The notes under the pieces are model-generated. The model saw nothing but the letters and a program-made list of their open reading frames with translations. It did no database searches and was not told where the DNA came from. A program made the position numbers and the translations under genes. Positions 35,001-47,282 of a stretch of DNA of 64,000 bases are shown piece by piece (within the stretch, counting starts at the first letter, position 1; each line of letters opens with the position of its first letter). Location: the NCBI GenBank assembly GCA_950097015.1, contig CATNEN010000038.1, positions 20,000,001-20,064,000 on the forward strand, written 5' to 3'. Origin of the DNA: Macrostomum hystrix (taxonomy: Eukaryota; Platyhelminthes; Macrostomidae).

Positions 35001-38000
35001 AATATAGATTGGTAGATTTTTAATAAAAATAACTGTAGAAAAGCTGTGGACACTCGCACATCATTTAGTGACACTAGACCCCTAGCCAGTAAGGAGTAAG
35101 TTCTACTCATTCCGCTGACTCCTGAGCACACACGCACACAGATACTGTACTCAAGCACACACTCACAGGTGTGTACATCTGCCCTGACTTTCTCATCGTC
35201 ATCCAGTGTACACTCTCACTGTGCCACGAGTCTCCAAGCCTTCTCTCCGCGGCTGCATCCAAAATAAAATGTGACGAAATCGAGCTCAGGGACCGTGGTG
35301 CGAGAGACAGACGCGTTAGACCGCTCTGCCACTGTACCCTCTCCTCTATTCATAGAATTCATGAATACTATTCATACTATTTATAGATGCATAATTTATA
35401 GATTCAATTAGATGTTAGAATTTTATTTTGAGAGATTTATAACGTTAGGTCGGTAGATTTTAACCTATAGCTAAAAAACTCAAAAAAAATTTCCGAGTGT
35501 GCAACATTTTGGCCGAGATACCTGTCAAACTGCTAGTCACCAAGCCGCCCCTTAATTCAACCCCGTCAGGCGGTTATGCCTTCAGCTTCGGCCGCTTCAG
35601 CGTCATCGTCTCCGTCTGCCGCCAGGCATCGCCAGTCGGAGAGCGGCGTCTCCGCTGTTGAAGACGAAGACGACGACGAAGAAGACGAAGAGCCAGTTGA
35701 AAGATCAAAGAAGCCGCCAACTAAGCCAAAGAAGAGGAATCAGCAGCAGCAGCAGCAGCAGCAGCAACCGCAGCCTCCTCAGCATCCGTATGCTCAGCAT
35801 CCTTTTCTGCATCCTGCTTTTAATCCACAGGTAAGCTACGTTTAATTCTGCTACGATTTATACGAGTACAAGGAAGCTTAAAGCACAGTGATAGGAGCTA
35901 GATAAAGCATAGAATTCTGACCGAATGGTTGTTAGTTCGGCTTTAGCTGTGGCAGAAGAAATTAGATGGATTTATCAACTGACTGAAAATTTGTACACAG
36001 CATCGAAGCGCTGTTCAATAGCTGGCTGTACATCTGGCCCAAATAGGGTTAGGTGTCATTTCCATATCTATAAATAGCTGGCTGTACATCTGAACGAAAT
36101 GGGGTTAGGTGTCATTTCCATTTCTATAAATAGCTGGCTGTACATCTGACCCAAATGAGGTTAGGTGTCATTTCCATTTCTATAAATTATAGCTGGCTGT
36201 ACATCTGACCCAAATGGGGTTAGGTGTCATTTCCATTTCTATAAATTATAGCTGGCTGTACATCTGACCCAAATGGGGTTAGGTGTCATTTCCATTTCTA
36301 TAAATTATAGCTGGCTGTACATCTGACCCAAATGGGGTTAGGTGTCATTTCCATTTCTATAAATTATAGCTGGCTGTACATCTGACCCAAATGGGGTTAG
36401 GTGTCATTTCCATTTCTATAAATTATAGCTGGCTGTACATCTGACCCAAATGGGGTTAGGTGTCATTTCCATTTCTATAAATAGCTGGCTGTACATCTGA
36501 CCCAAATGAGGTTAGGTGTCATTTCCATTTCTATAAATAGCTGGCTGTACATCTGACCCAAATGGGGTTAGGTGTCATTTCCATTTCTATCAAAAGCTGG
36601 CTTTACATCTGACCCAATTACAGCAGGTTTAATCAATTGTTATCAATTAATATTAATATCAGTGTATAACAATCCTATTAAGAAAAATATATAGATTTTA
36701 GCTATGTCCATAGACACCTTCAATTTATTTTCAGGCCTTCCCGCCTGCCTACCCCGGCGGCACCATCATCGACCCGATGATGCTAGCTGGCTACGGTATG
36801 CCGGGGCAGCCCTACCCCAATCAGCAGACGGTGTCGGGAATGCAGTCGGCCGCCGTACTGCCATACGCTCCGCCACCGCTAACGGCTCACTTTCTTCAAC
36901 AACAGCAGCAACAGCAGCAACAGCAGCAGCAGCAGCAGCAGCAACAATCATCTAACGATGCCAACAGTTCAGGCGTCACTTCAATGCTAGTTAGCGAGAC
37001 TAGGCAGCATAATACGGAGATGCGCCTGTCTGTAGCCAGAGTCCAGGACCAATTGGACCGCCTAACTGAGCGAGTTCAAGCCATCGCTGAGGCTGAACGC
37101 GATCGTCACCAGCTGCAGGTTCAGGCACCGACCCTGGAGGCGTCGGTACTGTTTGCCAGCATTAGTCGATTGGTTCGAGACAGCGAAACTCTCAGACAGG
37201 AGGTGACAGAGAAGAGTGACAAAATACAGGAGCTTAACGATAAGGTCTGCGGCGGTTGTTTATGTCTATGGCTTAAATATGATTTTATCTGTAGGCATGG
37301 ATGGTCTGTTTATGTATGTAGATTGTGTTAGATGTTCTCTTGTGTCTGTAGATAATCTGTTTTTATTTAAATCTGTTTGCTTTCGCTTTGGATGTGATTT
37401 TTTTAATGTACCGTTGTTTATTTAGTATCTAGGAGGCGAGGGGTTATAGGCTAGAGCGTCTTAAAGGTCGAGGGTTCGATTCACGATTCTACTCTTCACC
37501 CAGCTGTCAAATGGGTACCAGGATTAGCTGCGGGTAATTTAGGGTGGGTGTGGCGTCCTCCCAGTCCATGGACTGAACAAACCGTACGCGGTCTTCAGAT
37601 GCGCCGCGCAATTGCTGCGGCTGTGCTGTTGGCTGCACATCAGGTGGGATGGTGTAATCAATTATTATTTATTTATTTTATTATTTTGATGGGTGAGTGG
37701 CAGAGCAGTCTAACGCGTTTTCCTCTCGCACCAAGGTCCCCTGAGCTCGATTCCGCGGCGAGGCCACATTCATTTAGGGCGCAGCCGCGGAGAAAAGGCT
37801 TGGAGGCTTGTCGTGCAATTTACGCCCTTGAGGGCCAACCTCCGAGGCACAGTGAGAGTGTACACTGCCAGACGACGAGAAAGTCAGGGCAGATGTACAC
37901 GCTTGTGTGAGCGAGTGCCTGCGTACAGTATCTGTGTGCGTGTGTGCTCAGGAGTCAGCAAAATCGTCAGTATTGCCTCGCTGGCTGCGGGTCTGGTGTC

Positions 38001-41000
38001 ACCAAATGATGCGGCATACCCGCAGCCCTCCTGCACTTATTTTTATTAATATGATTATTTTAGTCCCGGTCTAGATTCGATTCCCGCCTGTCAATCACAG
38101 ATCAGCGCTCTAGTAAAGCGCAGTCAAGCCTCGCACGAGCATAGCAACAGTATCCTAGAGCGCAACGCCGACGCTCTGCAATCGGCTGCAGCCGAATCCG
38201 CTCGCCGAGTGCTGGAACTAGAACAGGAGAAACTCGACCTCACTAGGCGGCTGGGCGAGCGAACGGCTCAGCTGAGCGAGCGACAATCTCGCCTGGCAGA
38301 TTTAGAAACTAGCGAGCGACAGCTGCGGTCCGAGCTGACCGCGGCGCTAGCCAGGACTGAGACTAATGACACCGCCCTGCTGCAGTTGAAGAGCAGGCTC
38401 GCCGAGACCGAGGCCAGGGCTCAGCATGCCGAAGCCGGGTTGAAAGAGGAAAGAAAATCTCGACTGGCTGGCGAAGAGAGAGCCAGGGAGGCGGAGGAGA
38501 TCAAATCTGAACTGCGGGAGAAAGTTGAAAGAGCTACTGGTGAGCTATCCTATCTGGCCTCTTGTATCATTGATCATGGACGGTTGGCGACCTCCGGCCC
38601 GCGGGCCACATGCGGCCATCGAGGCTCCGACATCCGGCCCTACTCCACTGTCTCATCTCTCCCCGTGTCTCATCTCTTCTCTGTCTCATCTCTCCCCTGT
38701 CTCATCTCTTCCCTGTCTCATCTCTCCCCTGTCTCATCTCTTCCCTGTCTCATCTCTCTCTGTGTCTCATCTCTCCCCGTGTCTCATCTCACTTGTGTCT
38801 CATCTCTTCCCTGTCTCATCTCTCTCTGTGTCTCATCTCTCCCCGTGTCTCATCTCTTCCCTGTCTCATCTCTCTCTGTGTCTCATCTCTCCCCGTGTCT
38901 CATCTCTTCCCTGTCTCATCTCTCTCTGTGTCTCATCTCTCCCCGTGTCTCATCTCTTCTCTGTCTCATCTCTCCCCTGTCTCATCTCTCCCCAATCTCA
39001 TCTCATCCCTGTCTCATCTCTCCCGTGTCTTATCTCTCCACTGTCTCATCTCACCTGTGTCTCATCACTCCCGCGTCTCATCTCTCCCGTGTCTTATCTC
39101 TCCACTGTCTCATCTCCCTCTTGTCGCTATATCAACTAAACTGAATTGAATTTCACTATTCCCCGCGATTGTGCAACTACAAGCTTGCCAGCAAAACCCT
39201 GTCCTAGACATTTTAAGTCCGTGGACTTTCTCAGAATTCCAGCTCAACTAAGGGCTGCGTGAACTAAAGCACTGTGATAAAAAGCAACACGTATTTCTTT
39301 CTTTTTACTGGGAATCGAACTCCTGACCAATTGGTCAGTATATAAATCCCATCCAATTTCATTGCGGAAGTCCTACTTCAGCCAACAAATCTGACAGTGC
39401 GAATGCCAATTTATTTTAATTCCAAATGCCATAAAATTTCCACCTCGGCCATGCAGCCCAGCTACAAGAAGCTCGCGCCAAGCTGTCAGCCGAGCGTCAA
39501 CAATTCGACGCCGATTTGTTGGCCGCCCGCGAGGCTAGCGACGCCGCCGCGGCCGGCCTTCGCGAGGAGCTGCGCAAATGTCGCACCGCTGGCGATCAAA
39601 ACTTTGCCCAGCGCGCCGCTGATATCGAAGCCTCGGCTGAGAAAGCCTGGCGAGAAAAATGCGACCGTCTAGTTGAACTGGAACGAGAGCGGGCCGCCAG
39701 GCTATTAGCCGACGCGGAGTCGGAGCGAATCAAATTAGCCAGCCAATTGGAAGAGGCCGCCAGACGCTTGGCCGAGTCACGTGCCGGTACGCACGAGCGG
39801 CAGACAGCCCTAGACGAAACTAAGGAACAGTTGGATGAGGCTGATGCTAAGGTTTGTTGTTGATTGGTGTTATTGTAACTGACTTACTGGACCTCTTCAA
39901 AGTATCTCACTCTACTCATAGTAGCATTCACGAAAAACGCAGAGAAAGTTATCTATCCATAAACAAGCCATTATTAAGGCCATTCTAGAGTTTTTACTTG
40001 TTAAAAATTTGCTTTATTCACTTCTAGTCACACGCATGTTTAAAGTGCGGTCCATAAAAAGGAAAACGGCCCCTTTTCGGTTAGCATTATTTTTTGCATT
40101 TTTAGCCTTTTTAACAAAAAACGCAGAAAAACTGGCATATATTCTTTTATAAAAAAAGGTGGGAAAAATTACATACACAAATGCATTCTAAACCTTCAAT
40201 CATAAACTGTCAATTAGCTGGAGAAGACTCGGTCTCAAGCCTTGAAACTCAAGCAACGATTGGACGAGCAACTGCAAGCTCTGTCTGCCGAGCGTGACTC
40301 TCTGTTGGCCCGTCTTGAAGAAGCGGAACAGAACCAGCGTCTTAAGGAGAGCCAAACCGAGACCAAGCAGGACATATCTGGCGAGGTTTGTGGCTTAAAA
40401 AACATTTCAGACTTCCAGGTCTATAAATATTTTTATAATTCACTTTCTACCAATTCACTTGCAGTTGAAAACTGTCATGAACGGAGTGTTTCAATCTTTG
40501 CGTAAGAAAATTGATCGAGAGAAGCGCTACAATGGCAGCACGGTGTTGCAGACTTTGCTACTGGTGATAAAGGTGCGGCATTCAAATGGAAAACACGCTG
40601 GGCAAAATAGTGGCAGATGGTTGAGAAGAGATGAGACAGGGGACAAATGACACGGGAGAGATGACACGGGAGAGATGACACGGGAGAGATGACACGGGAG
40701 AGATGAGACACGGGAGAGATGAGACACGGGAGAGATGAGACACGGGAGAGATGACACGGGAGAGATGAGACACGGGAGAGATGAGACACGGGAGAGATGA
40801 CACGGGAGAGATGACACGGGAGAGATGACACGGGAGAGATGAGACACGGGAGAGATGAGACACGGGAGAGATGAGACACGGGAGAGATGAGACACGGGAG
40901 AGATGACACGGGAGAGATGAGACACGGGAGAGATGAGACACAGGAGAGATGAGACACGGGAGAGATGAGACACGGGAGAGATGAGACACGGGAGAGATGA

Positions 41001-44000
41001 GACACGGGGTGATGAGACACGGGGTGATGAGACACGGGGTGATGAGACACGGGAGAGATGAGACACGGGAGAGATGAGACACGGGAGAGATGAGACAGGG
41101 GACAGATGAGACACGGGAGAGATGAGACACGGGGTGATGAGACACGGGGTGATGAGACACGGGGTGATGAGACACGGGGTGATGAGACACGGGAGAGATG
41201 AGACAAGGGACAGATGACACGGGAGAGATGAGACACGGGAGAGATGAGACACGGGAGAGATGAGACACGGGGTGATGAGACACGGGGTGATGAGACACGG
41301 GAGAGATGAGACACGGGGTGATGAGACACGGGGTGATGAGACACGGGGTGATGAGACACGGGAGAGATGAGACAAGGGACAGATGACACGGGAGAGATGA
41401 GACACGGGAGAGATGAGACACGGGAGAGATGACACGGGAGAGATGAGACACGGGAGAGATGAGACACAGGAGAGATGAGACACGGGAGAGATGAGACACG
41501 GGAGAGATGAGACACGGGAGAGATGAGACACGGGAGAGATGACACGGGAGAGATGAGACACGGGAGAGATGACACGGGAGAGATGAGACACGGGAGAGAT
41601 GAGACACGGGAGAGATGACACGGGAGAGATGACACGGGAGAGATGACACGGGAGAGATGAGACACGGGAGAGATGAGACACGGGGTGATGAGACACGGGA
41701 GAGATGAGACACGGGAGAGATGAGACACGGGAGAGATGAGACACGTGAGAGATGAGACACGGGAGAGATGACACGGGAGAGATGAGACACGGGAGAGATG
41801 AGACACAGGAGAGATGAGACACGGGAGAGATGAGACACGGGAGAGATGAGACACGGGAGAGATGAGACGGGAGAGATGAGACACGGGAGAGATGACACGG
41901 GAGAGATGAGACACGGGAGAGATGACACGGGAGAGATGACACGGGAGAGATGAGACACGGGAGAGATGAGAAACGAGGTGATGAGACACGGGAGAGATGA
42001 GACACGGGAGAGATGAGACAGGGGACAGATGAGACACGGGAGAGATGAGACACGGGGTGATGAGACACGGGGTGATGAGACACGGGGTGATGAGACACGG
42101 GGTGATGAGACACGGGGTGATGAGACACGGGAGAGATGAGACACGGGGTGATGAGACACGGGGTGATGAGACACGGGGTGATGAGACACGGGAGAGATGA
42201 GACACGGGAGAGATGAGACAGGGGACAGATGAGACACGGGAGAGATGAGACACGGGGTGATGAGACACGGGGTGATGAGACACGGGGTGATGAGACACGG
42301 GAGAGATGAGACACGGGAGAGATGAGACACGGGAGAGATGAGACAGGGGACAGATGAGACACGGGAGAGATGAGACACGGGGTGATGAGACACGGGGTGA
42401 TGAGACACGGGGTGATGAGACACGGGGTGATGAGACACGGGAGAGATGAGACAAGGGACAGATGACACGGGAGAGATGAGACACGGGAGAGATGAGACAC
42501 GGGAGAGATGAGACACGGGAGAGATGAGACACGGGGTGATGAGACACGGGGTGATGAGACACGGGAGAGATGAGACACGGGGTGATGAGACACGGGGTGA
42601 TGAGACACGGGGTGATGAGACACGGGAGAGATGAGACAAGGGACAGATGACACGGGAGAGATGAGACACGGGAGAGATGAGACACGGGAGAGATGAGACA
42701 CGGGAGAGATGACACGGGAGAGATGAGACACGGGAGAGATGAGACACAGGAGAGATGAGACACGGGAGAGATGAGACACGGGAGAGATGAGACACGGGAG
42801 AGATGAGACACGGGAGAGATGACACGGGAGAGATGAGACACGGGAGAGATGACACGGGAGAGATGAGACACGGGAGAGATGAGACACGGGAGAGATGACA
42901 CGGGAGAGATGACACGGGAGAGATGACACGGGAGAGATGAGACACGGGAGAGATGAGACACGGGGTGATGAGACACGGGAGAGATGAGACACGGGAGAGA
43001 TGAGACAGGGGACAGATGAGACACGGGAGAGATGAGACACGGGGTGATGAGACACGGGGTGATGAGACACGGGAGAGATGAGACACGGGGTGATGAGACA
43101 CGGGGTGATGAGACACGGGAGAGATGAGACACGGGAGAGATGAGACACGGGAGAGATGAGACACGGGAGAGATGAGACAGGGGACAGATGAGACACGGGA
43201 GAGATGAGACACGGGGTGATGAGACACGGGGTGATGAGACACGGGGTGATGAGACACGGGAGAGATGAGACAAGGGACAGATGACACGGGAGAGATGAGA
43301 CACGGGAGAGATGAGACACGGGAGAGATGAGACACGGGAGAGATGAGACACGGGAGAGATGAGACACGGGAGAGATGAGACACGGGGTGATGAGACACGG
43401 GGTGATGAGACACGGGGTGATGAGACACGGGAGAGATGAGACAAGGGACAGATGACACGGGAGAGATGAGACACGGGGTGATGAGACACGGGAGAGATGA
43501 GACACGGGAGAGATGAGACACGGGAGAGATGAGACACGGGAGAGATGAGACAAGGGACAGATGAAAAGGGGGAGTGATGAGACACGGGAGAGATGAGACA
43601 CGGGAGAGATGAGACACGGGGGAGATGAGACACGGGAGAGATGAGACACGGGAGAGATGAGACAAGGGACAGATGAAAAGGGGGAGTGATGAGACACAGG
43701 AGAGATGAGACACAGGAGAGATGAGACACGGGAGAGATGAGACAAGGGACAGATGAAAAGGGGGAGTGATGAGACACAGGAGAGATGAGACACAGGAGAG
43801 ATGAGACACGGGAGAGATGAGACACGGGGTGATGAGACACGGGAGAGATGAGACACGGGGTGATGAGACACACGGAGAGAGGAGATTCAGGGAGAGATGA
43901 GACACGGGAGAGATGAGACACGGGAGAGATGAGACACGGGAGAGATGAGACACGGGAGAGATGAGACACGGGAGAGATGAGACACGGGGTGATGAGACAC

Positions 44001-46420
44001 ACGGAAGAGAGGAGATTCAGGGAGAGATGAGACACAGGAGAAATAAGACACAAAAGGGATGAGATACGAGATAGATGAGACATCGGAGAGATGAGACACG
44101 GGAGAGATGAGATAGGGGAGATGAGATACAGGGAGAGATGAAACACAGGAAGAGATGAGACACTGAGAGAGTTGAGACTCGGGCAAGATAAGACAGTGGA
44201 TAGATGAGACACACCAGACATAAAACACTGGAGAAGGCACACGGGAGAGATAAGAAAATCGGACCGATGAGACAGGGGAGAGATGGGACACTGGGAGGAT
44301 GAGCACAAATGCTAATGAACATGAAATTTTGTGTCTCGCTTTTTGCAGAAAGAAACCCTCCGAGCTACTGGAGAACTGGCCGAAGAGGACGATGAAGAGG
44401 AAGAAGAAGCTGAAGAGGAGGAGGAGGAGGAGGAGGAAGAGGAAGAGGATGAGGAGGAAGAGCAAGTGGAGGAGAAGGACAATAAAGTCGCTGAAGAAGT
44501 CGACGAAGACAAAGAGGTGGCCGAGGCCAGCGCAGCCGGCGCCGCCGCAGCTGCTGCCGGCGTCATTCAAGTCGAACCGTCGACACCGCCCACGTCGCCT
44601 GGCGAGCACTCCCACTCGGAGCTGGTGGTCGGCGCCGCGGAGAAACTCCACCGTCAGGAGATCAGCGCCCGGCTCAATGCTTTGTCGCCTTCGTCAGCTG
44701 CTGGCGGCCCAGCTGCCGGTGCAGGCTCCGTGGATCACTTTCGTCCGCCGCCCAGTGGAGGTCCGTGTACGCCGCCAGCGACGCCGGAGCCGCTAAATCG
44801 TCACCGTCTGGAAGGTCGCCGACGCCGCGACGGTAGCGACAGCAGCGACGACAACAACGCAGCAGCGTCGCCGCCTCCGCTAATTGGCGATGGCGCCATT
44901 GCCGCTGCGGCTGCTAGAAACCAACTGGCTGCTGCAGGCGGCTTGGGACTTGAAGATTCTGGCACATTCGACGAGTTCGATAGTAAAGTACGCTCGCCGG
45001 AAGATCGGGCTCAGCTTCAAGACGCTGAGGTGGAACAAGTCGATGACGATGTTGTTGTTGTTCGTGCCGACGAACTGGCTGAAGCTCAAGAAGCTGCTCA
45101 AAATGAGATAGAAGTCAGCGCGCCTGTTGGCGACACTGAGCTGACAATGGCTGCCGAAGGCCAGGCTAGTTATGAAGCTAAGCAGACTGAAAATGATGTC
45201 TTCTCTGATGAAAGGGACATATTTTCTGACGATCTGGAAGGTACACCGAAACAGCCGGCAATCGCATCTGACGAGAAGGAAATCCCATCTCACGACAAGG
45301 AAATTCCATCTGACGAGAAGGAAATCCCAACTGACGAGAAGGAAATCCCATCTGACGAGAAGGAAATCCCAACTGACGAGAAGGAAATCCCAACTGACGA
45401 GAAGGAAATCCCATCTGACGAGAAGGAAATTCCATCTCACGACAAGGAAATTCCATCTGACGAGAAGGAAATCCCATCTCACGACAAGGAAATCTCATCT
45501 GATGACATGGAAATCCAATCTGAGGAGAGAAATGACAGGCTCATAGACGCTCAACCCGTAGAGGCTGAAGGTGAAAAATTGGACGAGACGGAAAATTCTG
45601 GAAATGCCCAGCCATCTGATCTCACGTCGCCACTGCCTGCTGCGCCAAAGCTTAAGGAGTGAGTATTTGTTACTTAAAGCTATTCTACATTAACATTATT
45701 ACCTTGCTAGCAATAAATCTATTTTGCAGCATTTTCGGTGACTCTGACAGCGAGAACGATGAAAAGGTTGCCGTAGCAATTTCTGGCGCAAAGTCTGCAG
45801 CTAGCGAGTCGAAACAGTCGGCTCCGTCTATTGCGGCTTCTGGTGAGACTTCAAGAATTAAAGAGTAAGTTAACGTAAATTTTCATTCGCATTTAGTTTT
45901 CTTCCGGTGGATATTTATACATATTTCCCTGAAATATTTAATTCAGTATATTCGGTGACAGCGACGAAGATAGCGAGTTTGGCAAAGCTCTGTTCAAGAA
46001 GAAGGACGAAGATCAACCTGCCGAGGCTGAGAAAGTAAGTACTTTTAATCTACCTAGAAATCCGCATGTTGCTTGACTGGTCTAAAAATTCCGCACTCTA
46101 ATTACTGTACACTAAACACACGCCTTAACGCTCTCGCTAGCCGTTAGACAGTGAAAACTTCTACCCCCAATCAGTGTACATTGACACCCACCTCAAACCA
46201 TGCACTGGCCATATAACCAGGGTGAAACTTCTACCCCTAGTCAGTGTACATTGACACCCACCTCAAACCATGCGCTGGCTATATAGACAGTTTAAAACTT
46301 CTAAATAATTTTTACATTTTACTTCAGCCGGTCACTACTGCCTCAGTGTTGAAGCAGCCAGCGGCGCCATTGTTTAGTGACGAAGATGACGAAGATGACA
46401 TGGATTGGCTGAAAAAATAG
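32095..46420 (+). CDS. FKBP15: FKBP15 (WAFL) homologue: FKBP-like domain, coiled coils, acidic tail
   Basis: Endosomal actin-regulating adaptor reported to bind the WASH-complex subunit FAM21 (family knowledge). Sixteen exons in phase: 32095-32141, 32695-32795, 32897-32948, 33372-33516, 33601-33804, 34412-34894, 35570-35830, 36735-37244, 38101-38539, 39457-39851, 40218-40385, 40465-40572, 44349-45658, 45730-45864, 45947-46034, 46328-46420; 1512 residues, versus about 1200 in vertebrates. Family landmarks: MFGSTDDDDFG start, KLASLFG, a WH1-like region, diverged FKBP domain (about 184-320, MRKGGTRLLVLPPSLAYG), LLSRMAKMGQ, SETRQHNTEMRLSVA, coiled coil about 520-935, NGVFQSLRKKIDREKRYNG, and acidic end DEDDEDDMDWLKK. 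The FKBP active-site aromatic residues are not evident, so isomerase activity is doubtful. Exon 13 contains Glu-rich, Ala-rich and DEKEIP repeat segments. Two introns hold same-family arrays in opposite orientation. A 3' splice site 36 nt upstream of the ATG suggests a spliced leader or 5' UTR intron. Confidence 0.93.
33830..34395 (+). repeat. CT-rich minisatellite, about 32-bp unit with higher-order blocks
   Basis: Units contain TTCTACCCCTCTGTCTCTGC and CTCATCCCTATC. A longer block with GTACCAACCTCTCCAAATCT recurs near 33841, 34030 and 34191. The array fills the FKBP15 intron 33805-34411 and runs to the 3' splice site, serving as its pyrimidine tract. Confidence 0.93.
35050..35340 (-). mobile_element. 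SINE family A copy in FKBP15 intron
   Basis: Reverse-oriented copy with an internal deletion (the CTTGAGGGCC segment is missing) and without the GCAGGAGG end. Confidence 0.8.
36005..36615 (+). repeat. About 60-bp minisatellite, ten copies
   Basis: Unit contains AGCTGGCTGTACATCTGACC and GGGGTTAGGTGTCATTTCC; inner copies are nearly identical and carry an extra TTAT, outer copies lack it. FKBP15 intron 35831-36734. Confidence 0.95.
36895..36950 (+). repeat. CAG/CAA tract coding polyglutamine in FKBP15
   Basis: About 17 glutamine codons in exon 8. Other Gln runs occur in exons 6 (34731-34753) and 7 (35741-35766). Confidence 0.9.
37435..37670 (+). mobile_element. SINE family B copy in FKBP15 intron
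   Basis: GGGTTCGATTCACG, CACCCAGCTGTCAAATGGGT, GGTGTGGCGTCC, then CAGTCCATGGACTGAACA and a GCGCCGCGCAATTGCTGCGG tail. The middle is shortened. Confidence 0.75.
37691..38036 (+). mobile_element. SINE family A copy in FKBP15 intron
   Basis: Nearly complete copy directly downstream of the SINE B copy, ending with CCTCCTGCA about 65 bp before the exon at 38101. Confidence 0.9.
38640..39115 (+). repeat. CT-rich 14-20-bp array, FKBP15 intron 9
   Basis: Units such as TCTCATCTCTCCCCGTG and TCATCTCTCCCGTGTCT. It is the reverse complement of the array at 40610-44310, so the same satellite family is present in both orientations in one gene. Confidence 0.93.
39185..39370 (-). mobile_element. Probable decayed SINE family B copy
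   Basis: Plus strand shows AAGTCCGTGGACTTT, CAGCTCAACTAAGGGCTG and GGAATCGAACTCCTGACC (box B on the minus strand) in the family B order. Confidence 0.45.
39852..40217. other. FKBP15 intron 10
   Basis: AT-rich; nothing recognised beyond the splice sites. Confidence 0.7.
40610..44310 (+). repeat. 3.7-kb purine-rich satellite in FKBP15 intron 12
   Basis: About 240 units of three length classes: 16 bp (GATGAGACACGGGAGA), 15 bp (GATGAGACACGGGGT) and 14 bp (GATGACACGGGAGA), with rarer GGGACA types. Long identical strings of unit types recur, for example around GACAAGGGACAGATGACACG near 41200, 41365, 42450, 42635, 43270 and 43445, so the array is built from higher-order blocks. Units decay toward 44020-44310. 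The 1277-, 1123- and 1114-codon minus-strand frames are by-products. Confidence 0.97.
45267..45518 (+). repeat. Coding 21-bp minisatellite in FKBP15 exon 13
   Basis: Twelve heptapeptide units, mostly SDEKEIP, TDEKEIP and SHDKEIP, kept in frame (about residues 1278-1361). It extends the acidic region ahead of the C-terminal motifs. Confidence 0.95.
46145..46310 (+). repeat. Two-copy direct repeat in last FKBP15 intron
   Basis: Copies of about 70 bp share TCAGTGTACATTGACACCCA and CCTCAAACCATGC. Confidence 0.9.
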
Positions 46421-47190
46421 ACAACAATTATAAAGTTTACATTTTCTGATTTCAATGGTGGAACTATAGAAGAAAATTATTTAAAAAATTTACCATTTTT
46501 TAAACTAATCTTTGCGTATAAGGGCCGAAATCTTTCAGTAAAGACATTAATGTTTGTGCTATTTTTTGTTACACTAAGCAAGACGATTTTATAACTGTTA
46601 CTTCTGCGTTGATTCACACTAATTGCTGCTCAAAAAATATTCGAATGCAATTTCCAGTTACGAATTGAGAACCATCTTCTTTAATTCAAACTACCTAAAA
46701 TGTAAATTAAGTTTAAGTTGTTTGGAAATCAGTTTTGTTTTTCATTGAGTTTGATTTTTTAATTGCGCCAAGATTATTGCATATCCTTCCGATTACACTG
46801 ATTTCTTAGTCATCGGTTTACTGGTTTGTGATTTTTTTCTATGAATTCACTCAAAATTCGATGACTAAATAATCGTCATAATACTGATAAGTAGCCGTGT
46901 TGTGTTTTTTGTTTTTTTTCTGTTTTAGATATTTCCCGTGCCTAATTATAAAATATTCTATTTTATCCTGACAAATTCCTGCGCTCCGTGTTTTTTTTCG
47001 ATCAAACCTAACTGCGTCGAATCAAGAATAATATCCTGGACTTCAAATCATTCTGCTCATTTAAATATAAGCATTCGATTAAAATGAGAAAATTTATATA
47101 TAGAACAATTAAAAAATATGTTATTTACGCCTGCCTTTGTCTATTGTCTCGATTAAATTTCGTACACATCTATACAAGTTTAAAAACATC
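46421..47190. other. FKBP15 3' flank
   Basis: AT-rich; no gene or SINE. No standard AATAAA close to the stop was seen; TATAAA at 46430 is a weak candidate. Confidence 0.5.
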
Positions 47191-47194
47191 ATGC

Positions 47195-47282
47195 ACTTGA
47201 ATCTGAGACAGACACTTGTACCTTCAGGTGGAATCTGAGAGACACACTTGTAACTTGGTTGCTAGTGGAACTAGCAACCAAG
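47195..47282 (+). repeat. Diverged satellite-like units and a 12-bp hairpin
   Basis: Two units resembling the 51265-55935 satellite (GAATCTGAGACAGACACTTG then TACCTTCAGGTG, and GAATCTGAGAGACACACTTG) are followed by a perfect inverted repeat, CTTGGTTGCTAG and CTAGCAACCAAG, at 47254-47282. Confidence 0.7.

Noticed and set aside
40475-44308. Open frames of 1277, 1123 and 1114 codons on the minus strand
   Set aside because: They are three frames of the same purine-rich satellite, whose units contain no stop in any minus-strand frame. The region is an FKBP15 intron between well-supported exons.
44312-44566. Ser/Ala-rich 84-codon minus-strand frame
   Set aside because: Shadow of the acidic Glu/Ala-rich FKBP15 exon 13.
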